From NCBI RefSeq assembly GCF_964355755.1, contig NC_092674.1, positions 16,623,001 through 16,687,000 of the forward strand: a stretch of DNA of 64,000 bases. Reading direction: 5' to 3'. Made by a program: the position numbers and the translations under genes. Below are positions 13,046 to 22,900 of this stretch, piece after piece (position 1 is the first letter of the stretch; each line of letters begins with the position of its first letter). Origin of the DNA: Antedon mediterranea. Lineage: Eukaryota; Echinodermata; Crinoidea; Comatulida; Antedonidae. A model generated the notes under the pieces. The model searched no databases, was not told where the DNA came from, and saw only the letters and a program-made list of their open reading frames with translations.

Positions 13046-14875
13046 TTCATCTTGTGCTGCAAAAACAATCCTATTTTGATATTTGTAAATTGATGTACGT
13101 AACAGATGTCTTTAAAAATAAAAAAAAAATAAAAATTTTTATTATCGCGATGATTTAACTCAAATATTGACATATATAACTTGATATTTTAGCCTGAGCA
13201 AGATAGTTTGATAGGCATATTTTACTTCGATGTAAATATGATATTACATGTTATACTGTATGTAAAATACTTTTTTGTAAATAAAATTATTTAATGGTGG
13301 TTAATTTATTAACTTGTTAATTTTTTATGTTTGTTTTGTTTTAGTTATGATGTTATACTATTAATTATTTAGTTAGTAACCAAAGTGGAGTGGATTCGTG
13401 GCAGTTGCAACTTGACTGTAATATGCATATAGATAATAATATTTACTTCTTCTTGGATAAAGTTAAAGCAAAATAAGCAATAATAAAAATTAAATATTTA
13501 TTTTGCCATAAAGAAAGCAAAAACTAAACATACAGTACTACTATTATTATGTACAGTAATACCATGGACCTATAGGTCCATAGTAATACATACTGTAGTA
13601 TTGAGCACCAGTAGCAGAGACGTCTGGACAATCGAATATAATCGTTATCAGCTGTCTGGGTACCCAAGGCTAGTGCTAGAAAATGGCGAAAATTCGTGTA
13701 TTCATTCGCCGTCAGCGAAATGAATCCGGCACTTTTCTCATCAGAAGCAAATCAACAAATCCTTTTATCAGTTTGTTTTGATATATAATCTGGATAATAT
13801 ATATTAAAATGGCCTTGGTTCAAGCATGTTTAACAGGTAAAATCAGATTTTTTCCTACCTAGGCCCCTTAGCACTGCGGTACCATACGCCGTGTGGGGGA
13901 ACCGATCTCGGCAGTATTTCTTAAGTAGCCTATCTTTCGTAAAATCCTTAGTTGAATTTTATTAATATAAATTTAATTGTATGAATATGCTATTTAAATG
14001 TTATTGACATTTTTTTTTGCTGCATTTTGTAATTCCGCACTACTTGCTTTATCGCGATTCCAAGATGGCGGCAATTCAAATTTTGATTTGGTAATAATTC
14101 GCGAGGTCAACCACTTTGCTGCCCGACTGTCAAATGATGTCAATCTTTTTTAAAATGACTAGGAAAGGTTGGAAAATCATAATTCAAGAGAAAAAAACAT
14201 GATTTTCATGCTCCGCGCGGGAATTTTTGACATGCTCAAAATGTCATGATCAGCGTAGAAAGTTGATTAGAAATAAATTTTGCGCATTTTGAAACGTTAA
14301 ATGCGTGTGCGCGCGTAACTTCTTGTGAAACATGCCATTTTTAATCCATAGAAATTTGCCCTTGATATGACTTAAATTTTCACCAAGTGTCATACAAAAT
14401 GACTTTTGGTTTATAATCTATGACCAATCATTGAAATTCATAAAATCGCGCGTAACTTGCGCTACGCAACTCTAACTAACGTCATATAACAAAGTTTCCT
14501 GCACATCTACAGCTACAGGTCAATATTATGACAAAGTTATACAATCTTATGTTGACAAGGATGAGAGAAATGCATGCAACAAAATTCCGGGAAAGAAAGA
14601 ACAAAGAAGATGAAAAAAAAAAGATCTTTACAATAACAAGGGTTATCCGCAATACCTTACAGTTGCGGATAACCAAAAAAAAAGAAAAGATCCTGACAAT
14701 AACAAGGGGTTATCCGCCAAGTGCGGATAACCAATTATTAATATTCTATACTAATAATTATTGAATACGCTGTACATATTTTAAAATAACTTAGAGGGCG
14801 CTATTAATTTTAATTAATTAAAGAATAATAGAATATCTCAAAAGTCGATTAGAGTTTCTTCACATTTAATAATTT

Positions 14876-14970
14876 CTTTTCGTTTGTACGGTAATATTTA
14901 GTATACTTACTTTAAGCATAGTTTACTTCAACCTTTTTGAACTTTTTCCATGCTTCTTAAGATGTTTTAA
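14876..14970 (-). repeat. Dispersed repeat, inverted partner of 2740-2845
   Basis: The sequence matches the reverse complement of 2740-2845, including AAGCATAGTTTACTTCAACC. The order relative to neighbouring elements rules out one simple inverted duplication of the whole area. Confidence 0.75.
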
Positions 14971-14984
14971 AGAGGTAATAGTAA

Positions 14985-15796
14985 AGAAAGGACACCAGAG
15001 ACTTTATCTGTTAAGAAAGCTGAACAATTTTAATGTCGATAAAGTAATTCTTCGGGTAGCTTTAGTATCTAAGGCCAACAGTTTTGCGAATTTGTAAACT
15101 TGGCTATAATTTATAGGTCCCAGCTGCTGGACCCAAAATATGTCTGGGAAAAGAGAGTCTATGAGGGCTCACGGTTAAACGATTTTGGATTCTCGCCCTT
15201 TGATTGGTTGACGCGAATCAACAGACTGGAAGAATGTTCTCACTTGTGTACCACCGTGAAGTCACGTTGTCTCTAGGGTATTCAGTTGCATGCCTTCAGT
15301 ACAGGTTGAGGCCACACACAAACAGGCTACAGCACATTAAAGTTCAAAATTGACCATTTTTAAATGCCATTTTTTAATTAGTAGATTTATTTCTTGTTTA
15401 GTCTTAGGGTCAAAGAGAGAAACTCACTACAAAGAATTGTTAACTTAAGTTCTAAATTAATAGGTTGTCAACTTCATAGCTTATCTTCTTTCTGTGACAA
15501 TGACATGCAAACTCTGGAAAAAAGTAGAGCTATTCTAAAAAATGTTAACCATGCGTTGTTCAGTGATTTCGAGCTCATGCCTCATGAGCGTCACTTTCGA
15601 TGCCCGACATGTAGAACAAACCGGAGAAGAAATTCGTTTTTGGCAGTGGCCATCCGACTCTTAAATTCTTGAACTTTGACTCTTGTAATATAATACTGTG
15701 TATTGTGATATTTTGTAAGATCATTTTAATCCAGACCTTTTTATTTGAATTGCCCCGTGTGGGATGATTAAAGAATTTTGAATGGAATTGAATTAG
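14985..15796 (+). pseudogene. LINE 3' end, broken
   Basis: A first piece (14985-15100) encodes QRLYLLRKLNNFNV, typical of the segment after the reverse transcriptase in CR1/L2/jockey-like LINEs. A second piece (15394-15672) encodes RNSLQRIVNLSSKLIG, then CRTNRRRNSFLAVAIRLLNS and a stop, the usual LINE C-terminus. The 3' end carries a GAATTTTGAATGGAATTGAA tail (about 15769-15796). Between the pieces, 15101-15390 holds a different repeat. Reverse transcriptase and endonuclease are absent, so this is a 5'-truncated dead copy. Confidence 0.85.
15101..15390. repeat. Dispersed repeat splitting the LINE
   Basis: Positions 15175-15290 match the reverse complement of 18940-19040 (for example ATTTTGGATTCTCGCCC and GATTGGTTGACGCGA). 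The TCTGGGAAAAGAGAGTCTAT segment near 15140 recurs in direct orientation near 29937. Family unknown. Confidence 0.6.
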
Positions 15797-15952
15797 ATAA
15801 GCGATTTTAAAGGCCCGGCCCGGTTTTGGCCTCACCGCACCTGTTATGGCTGTTGATTACAGCAAAAATTGGTCAGCCCAACTTGCAGTTTAAAAACTGA
15901 ATGGCAAAAAAACAGTTTTAAAGACATGACAAATTAAAATTGTAATTATAGT

Positions 15953-17965
15953 AGGTATCCCAATGAAAGCGCACAGAGGGGTATCACTTTTGAAATATTG
16001 ACGAAATTCGAAAAAGTAGTACGACTTTGATGTTAAATAAATCGTATTCAATCTTAATTAATACTTACAAAATTTATATTGTTTGAAAGTACTTGTTTTA
16101 ATCTATGTATAAGTGTGTTTATAATTAAAATTAATGAATTAGTTGCCGAGAAAATGCGATTTTAAAACGGTTCTAAAATCCAGTCGAGCCGATTTCCGCG
16201 CGTTGAAAACCTCATCGGAAAATCCCCATCAGTTTTCAAAACACGATCGCACGATTACCATTGGAGCTAGCGGATTAATTTTTGTTGTATGTTATCAGGC
16301 TTTAAATAAGCTTTAATTTGATACGAAAATCGTCTTCTATAAATAGGTTTTTCGTAACGAAAAGTCAATTTTTGTGACAAAAATCCAATTTTGATTCACC
16401 GTTTATGGAAAAATATTATGGATTTTGGTATTAAATTATAGCTAAATCTACATTGAAATCGATAAAACATAGTTTACAAACGTATTGTGCATGGTAATTG
16501 TGCGAACTACATTTTAAAATGGTGCATGAGGCGTAAATCCCGTTCAAAATTTTAAAGATCCAACCATTATAATCCGGTGAATATTGTAGTGAGTAAAATA
16601 TTGTACTCTAAAATACGCGCGTGTTTGTTGTGGCGTTTTCCGTTAAATACATTAATGCACCCTATCAGCGAATGGTACGTTCCATATTTTGAACACGTTG
16701 TTTAGTTTTCCTCGCTCGAGTTCGACCGGCTCGACGCGAGATGTGTGACAGCAGCGATGTCGGAGATTGACATGTCTTTTTCCGTCGTAGAATATCTGGT
16801 TTTACACATTAATTTAACAACTTAAAATTGATGTAATGTGCGGAAGATTTATTATGCAAGTATACAATGCAAATGCGTTAGGTTAAAATGTACCGAAGAC
16901 ATTTATTAAGCTAATTTACCAACGTTACATTTGACTCTGTATACGGCGGTCGAAAGTCATTAACTGCGACCGAAATACTTTAACGGTCGCGACTACTGAT
17001 CGCGAGTAAGCCGTGACTTGGCCTAAACTTTAGCTCCGTATTTCAATTTAATAACGTAATAATAGGAAAAGAAAACAATTTTTATAATGTTATATATACT
17101 ATTCAGGTAAACAATTAATTGTTTTAATTAACATTGATTATTTTAAATGAGTTTATTTTGACCCATATTGTGCGTTTGCCTTAAAAGAGCATATCTTACT
17201 TAGCAGCCCGGCTTAGATTTGGTGTCATAATCATACGGGCCTAAAATCTTGTTTTACGTATTCAAAAGTTATATATAATAGTATTTATGATTGAAATTAT
17301 AAATATAAAGTATATTAAAATATTCTAATAATTATACTTACCGAAAATTAGTGTAAAAGAAAGGAAACAGTACACACCGTTTTTAACATACTTTTTCATT
17401 TTTTTTTTTTATAATTTTAAATTTCACCATTAAAAATTTTTGTTTTTTCATATACACATCTAAAATATATTTATTAATGAAATATACACTACATTCTAAC
17501 AAGTACAAAAAAAATTAAATGAATTAGTACAGTAGTTCAAAAGTTACAGATCATTGAAAAATTGCAGTTTTTTCATATTTTAGGGAATTCCAGCAAAAAT
17601 GGGTGCTAAATGCTTTCCTACCACTTTGCGGACCAATAATTTAAAAAATAGGTTTCGTTGAGGCTCCAAAAAAAATAGAGTTGTACAACTCTGTGATATC
17701 TATAGGTTTAACAAAATTCAAAACTTTTAACTAATTATTGTAAAAGTTATAACCTTTTAAAAATGCTTCCAATTTCAACTGCAAAAAACACCATTTTTAG
17801 GCAAAAAATCGTATATTTTTTTACCACTTTAAATAACCATAACTTTAGAACGGGTAATCGGATTTCAATCATTTAAATTGCAAAATGCTAATTACATTAA
17901 GTTCTTTATGGTTAACTGAAAGAAAAAGTAAAAAAATTAATTTGAATTTTTTCATTGGGATACCT
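15953..17965. mobile_element. 2.0 kb TIR element, copy 2, inverted, with perfect 9-bp target duplication
   Basis: This is the reverse complement of the element at 3280-5298, closely similar throughout where compared. The termini are AGGTATCCC and GGGATACCT. It is flanked by AATTATAGT at 15944-15952 and again at 17966-17974, an exact 9-bp duplication. No reading frame of note. Short runs such as CTCGCTCGAG near 16711 are the only GC-rich parts. Confidence 0.93.
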
Positions 17966-18070
17966 AATTATAGTCTTATAAAATATTTGGCAATATCAAT
18001 TTGGTTCATATTTCGGCATTATTAGTTTAGTGTATGCATTTGTTCCTGCTGTAAAGCTTTATTCTGGGGA

Positions 18071-18447
18071 GGATTGCTATAAAACAGTCTTAAATTCCCT
18101 GATTACAGCTGGGTTAATCATATAGATGGTCTTAATAAAGCCACCTGTTAGACCATTGCTATAAAACAGTCTTAGATAAGACAGTGTAAAATAACAAATT
18201 GAGGGCGTAATGTAGGTCATGCTTGTTCAAATTACAATCAAACGGTATGTACATTTCTAAGCGAGAAAATCTATTCTAGGCCTATTTAATTATAAGAATA
18301 AAATCACCATTATTATTTGATTTTACACTTAAATAATACGTAAAAGCAACAAAAAGAGAGGTTTAAGACTCATTTGAGTAGGCCACTTACAGGTTAGACT
18401 ACGTCACAAATTATAGCCGGCTAAGTGCTAAGACTGTTTATAGCAAT
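18071..18447. mobile_element. MITE with GGATTGCTATAAA..CAGTCTTA ends
   Basis: The left end is GGGGAGGATTGCTATAAAAC and the right end is its inverse, GTTTATAGCAATCCGCCCCC. The interior repeats the motif at about 18150 (CCATTGCTATAAAACAGTC). Related copies lie at 26334 (disrupted) and about 28310-28437. Sequence after the right end (CACCAAATGGAATAG) is shared with the 28 kb copy, so the true border is uncertain. Confidence 0.75.
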
Positions 18448-19822
18448 CCGCCCCCGTTTATTCACCAAATGGAATAGTTATTGAATAGAAAATTGTACAA
18501 AGAACAGACGTGTGTGAATGTAGCCTAATTCCAATGCAAGACTCCAAAAATTACAAATTAAAAATATGGACTATATATAGGGATAACAATGTAAAATTAA
18601 AAGTTAATATTTTTCAAACAAATTATAATACATTGCCTGTTAAGTTAGTATTTTGTATCAATATATAAAGAAAGAATTATGAAAATATGACTTGTAGTTT
18701 TCGAAATATAGAGTTTAAAACATCGCCGAAAATGATCGTTTTTAGCAACAAACGGTGTAAACAAATTGCGCCCTCAGTCGACAATTGTATGAACTAGTCA
18801 TTTTTCGTAAAAATAATTATATAAAATCACGGTATTTTGTATATCAACATTGTAAAATTTAATAAAATATGATATTACTTATTTATTATATATTTGAAGA
18901 ATTTCAATGCATTATTTTCCCGTGTAATTTGACAGGCCTGACACCATGTGACTTCACGGCACTCGCAAGTAAATTATTCCGCTGTGATTCGAGTCAACCA
19001 ATCAAGGGGCGAGAATCCAAAATCGTTCAACCATGAGACCTGCGGAGCGGTCGAATGCGGAGGTTTGATTGGCTTGCGATGACATCATACCATAAAATGG
19101 CGTTTTTTAGTTGAGCCCCTCGGAATTTTCCAAAAATTATTTTTAAAATGGACAAAACGGATATTTTTCATGGTTGTTACTATGAAATATTTGAATCATA
19201 AAGGCCTCATATCGGGATAAAACTGTTTTTTGCACTATAACTATATTATCTTGGTGTAGGAATAAAAAAAACATTTTGAGGTCATAAGAGGCTCAACTAC
19301 GTACAAAAGGTTGAAAATGGTATGTCATTGAGCCTTTCGAGGGTTTTGTAGTAAACAAAAGCTATACGCGCTAGGCGATAACGATCTTTTAACCACTATT
19401 TTCACATTTTTGGTTGAATCAAATGGGAATAAAAAATACTTGATTTTATAGAATAATAGGTAAATAAATATTTACTCAAAGGGGTATTTTCATAATTAAT
19501 TTATTTTCAGAATAATAACCTAATAAAAAGTGTTTACCAAAGTAAAAATGACATTGCGCGCATAGTAACGCGTGTGCTGTTTAATCGTGGTAATGAAAAT
19601 GGAGTCCGCTCTCGGTATCCCTACTATATATCTTAAACACATTTCCGAAAAGATTAGCAAATCTTCACTTGTTGTTTGGACATGTCAGAAAACATTCTCC
19701 TCATTGTTTGTACATTCATACCCCACACTCCATGTGCACACATGCTGTCAGAATCAAGTTCATTATGAAAATTGAACATTAAAATAAAAGTATTAATTAA
19801 ATTAGAAAATTGTTTTACTTAC
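18448..19822. other. Non-coding stretch
   Basis: Apart from the dispersed repeat at 18940-19040 (inverted relative to 15175-15290), I see no gene or element with definable borders here. The 67-codon frame at 19572-19775 has no recognisable features. If PDCD10 continues downstream on the minus strand, this is intron. Confidence 0.5.
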
Positions 19823-19949
19823 TTTATTCTCTGTAAAAAAGCTGGTCTATTCTCAATTTCATCAGGAAGCATGGACAATATATGCTTTAAATTGTGTGCT
19901 TGTTGATTTAGCTTATTGAACTCTGGCTCAGGACGCATAATCATGTACT
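19823..19949 (-). CDS. PDCD10: PDCD10 coding exon 3
   Basis: The minus-strand acceptor ..TTGTAG precedes AGTACATGATTATGCG and the donor is ATAAA|GTAAGT. The exon is 127 nt, entering in phase 1 and leaving in phase 2. It encodes [27 protein letters not shown], corresponding to the vertebrate segment with YMIERPEPEF and FLQTIK. No stop codon interrupts it. Confidence 0.95.
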
Positions 19950-22900
19950 CTACAATAGATATATTGCTAGATGATTAATTGATGAATGAATACGCAAAAA
20001 ACTTAAATTTAATTAAGTAATTGAATTTACATGTACAAAATATACCACATACTTTATCTATGATCTACAATTACTATCAGACTGACTATTGCAATTTTTC
20101 AAATTGTTTAGATTGAAACTACTAGTCATGAATCCTTTGTTATACTGTATGGCTGACCAAAAAAAAAAAAAAAACCCCCAGTTCAACAATACCACACAAT
20201 ATTGTCCTGAACGAAGACTACTTCACTAGGATTTATTATTGATTAGTATGCAGTTAATTTACCGAATTCTATTAATAATACTTTTAAAAGTGTTTGCTGT
20301 TTTATTTCATTTAAATTACATCTAGGTGGTATTTATTTGATTATACATATTACCATATTATACCCCAAATAAAGATGCCTCCCCTCCCCCTAAAAACCCC
20401 TTTGAACAATAAATGCCCGGGGCGTTTAATCGGATACACATCGCAAGTTACTTCTAGCATTCTGAAAAGAATTGTTGAGCTTGACGTTTCTATCAAAATG
20501 TTCTTGGGGACAGCAATAACTAGTACTTGAAATTGAAACAATTTAAAGTATCAGTTATTGCATAACATTACTGTCTAAGGATAAGTTATGTAGAGATATG
20601 TTTTTTGTTTGAAACATTAGTAATAGTATTTCTGTTCATCTTTTAACCACATTTTCTATTACAATGAATGTAAATATGTATATTTCGAACAATTTGATAC
20701 TAAATTTAAGTTTCTACGACCAGTACTTACAGAGATATGAATATGCCATGATATGTGGGTCAAAGGTCATGGCATTTCTGATAATGTTTGACTAAAATGT
20801 CCCATTAGATTGAATATGAAAGCATGCCTTCTGAACATTTTGAGACTAAAATTGACTTGCTGCGACGAGTGGTTGCCGAGATACAAGTATCTATTTATAT
20901 TTGTTCATATAACCCTTGACCCTGACCCTTTGACCTTTTGTAACATTTTTTAAAATGTGCAACAAATAATAAAATTTTAATTTCGAACAATTTAAGACCA
21001 AATTCAAGTGTCTACGGTGAGTAGTTACGGAGATACATACATGCCCTGGGGTGTGGGTCAAAGGTCAGAAATGGCATTTCCGGTCATTTTTTACTAAAAT
21101 TTTCCATTAGACTGAATATAAATGTATACCTTCTGATCAATTTGAGACCAAAATTACCTCGCTGTGACCAGTGGTTGTCGAGATTTAAGGACCTATTGGT
21201 GTTTAGTTCGATAACCTTTCACCCTGACCTTTTGACCTTTCGCCACATTTTCAAAATGTGTAACCAAGCCAATAATGATTGTTTGACCATCCTAAACCAA
21301 TTTCTGAAGTCAAATTCTCTGGACCTCAAAGTGCATACGAAAGTTGATCTAGCTACTAGAGTATAAAGGACAATTTATTATTGAGTTGAAAAACGCACTC
21401 TTATCCTTCCATTTTTTGGCTCCTTTTTTCCTTAAATGTAGAAAAATTTATCTCTATTTATGATGATCAAAGCATCAGGTGATTTTGTTTCGATATCATA
21501 TGTAGCCACAAACATTTCCTGAATGGCACTTTTAGCTAATGTTTTATCAGGCATGTAAACGGTCATTACGATGACGTGTGAGAACTCTCGTGGTATGTAG
21601 TATGGCCGAATGTTAGTCACCATGATTTCTGAGTTTGGAGTACATACATGGGATTTTACCGATACGTTATTTGCATGGCAATATCCCTTGCGATTTACCA
21701 GTTGCCAGCGAGTATCTATCCATATCTATATAAAAACCACTTAGCTCAGTATGACTATCATTGTGTTGGTCAGTTAGCCAGGTTTCAATGAAATTAAACT
21801 TGCATTCCTAAATTCATTTAGGTGCTGCACATTTGATCCGAGCCATTAATTTTCAGCCATTGTTGGCTATCCAGCGATTGTACATTACCGATTATCAGTG
21901 ACAGGATGTATGGTCTGGATCCTCTCCGTCGAATTTGTTTCTAAGACCTCCTGCTTTGCCTAGTTTGCGGCGTTTGATTTCTTTAAGCCAGTCAATGTAC
22001 TTCCCAAGGGAGGTATTATTCAGATACGCTTTGTCCAGGTGTGCTTGGTTTTGATCACGTAGTCGTAGTAGCTCACTCCTAAAACTCATGGCCAACATAA
22101 AATAACCAATTAACAGATAAACTATCGTTCTCCAAAACATCAGGAAAAAATAAACACAAAACTGCTCAAATAAATACTATAAAGGACAGAAATCACCAAC
22201 TTTCACAGACGAAAAATGCAATCTGTGTCGCCTCACTGAGCAGCGCCACTCTATTTAGACGTATTTACTGATTGTTGTAAGCTTACTACTAGCAGCTGAG
22301 CCTAGGACTGACTGGGTTTAGAAGACCAGTATTTCCCCAATAACATTCAAAATTTTGATTGTACAGTTGACAGACGGTCGAGGAGATTTTACAAAAACTA
22401 GAAAGTTGTTGATAGTTGACGTCACATCAATCATGTCGTTGATAATAATCCATAATCCACAATTACCGTGCGGTATTTTCACAAAATAGAATCTGTTTTT
22501 ATCCTGAGCGGATTTCCACTCAACCGCCTGTCCACTCCATGTTCTGTGTAAATGGGCCCAACACTGCGTAACTCTAGTGATCCAGTGTTTAACACAGTAG
22601 GGCCGATCTGAGGTCATCGCTCACATACAGTACGATCATTGAGTGGCTGGTGATAGCTTAGCTGTTCACATGGATTAGGAGAGAGTGTGGGTCGTAAAAG
22701 TCAATTATTTTAATTATTATTGTTTGAAAGAAGGTGCTGAATTGTCTTTTAAGAGTAATAAGCATAGTCATTTTAAGATTTGTTCCTGGTTGTAATAAGG
22801 AATGTAATGAGTTTACACAATATTACCTGGGAAGCTTTTCTCTTTTTGCGTGACAATGGTCGTCCAAGGTTTGGGCCTGTTTTTTAAGCTATTTCATTGC

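Larger units (their letters stand above)
11798..14129. mobile_element. 2.3 kb TIR transposon inserted in H5
   Basis: The termini are inverted copies of an 18-bp sequence, CAGTCGAGCAGCAAAGTG on the left and CAGTCGGGCAGCAAAGTG on the right, with one mismatch. The flanking four bases are TCAA on both sides (11794-11797 and 14130-14133). The outer sequence rejoins the Helitron-like unit. No transposase frame is seen. Inside are a TATA box, a possible two-exon transcript and an internal 23-bp direct repeat (12142-12164 and 13722-13744). The superfamily cannot be assigned from what I see. Confidence 0.85.
11037..14735 (-). mobile_element. Helitron-like unit H5, interrupted by a TIR element
   Basis: It starts with CTAG at 11037, but 11041-11244 does not match the other units. 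From about 11245 the familiar body resumes (TGACGTCA at 11398, 11575 and 11776). It is cut at 11797 by a 2.3 kb TIR element and continues from 14130. The end carries two GGTTATCCGC / GCGGATAACC hairpins (about 14641-14673 and 14707-14731). No coding frame is supported. Confidence 0.55.

Noticed and set aside
3280-17965. One large inverted duplication covering 2.7-18 kb
   Set aside because: The order of the shared blocks (2740 repeat then 2 kb element on the left; 14876 repeat then 2 kb element on the right) is not mirror-symmetric, and each 2 kb copy has its own target duplication.
22318-22617. 99-codon minus frame as an exon
   Set aside because: No splice sites of quality, no recognisable motif and no continuity with the neighbouring LINE frames.
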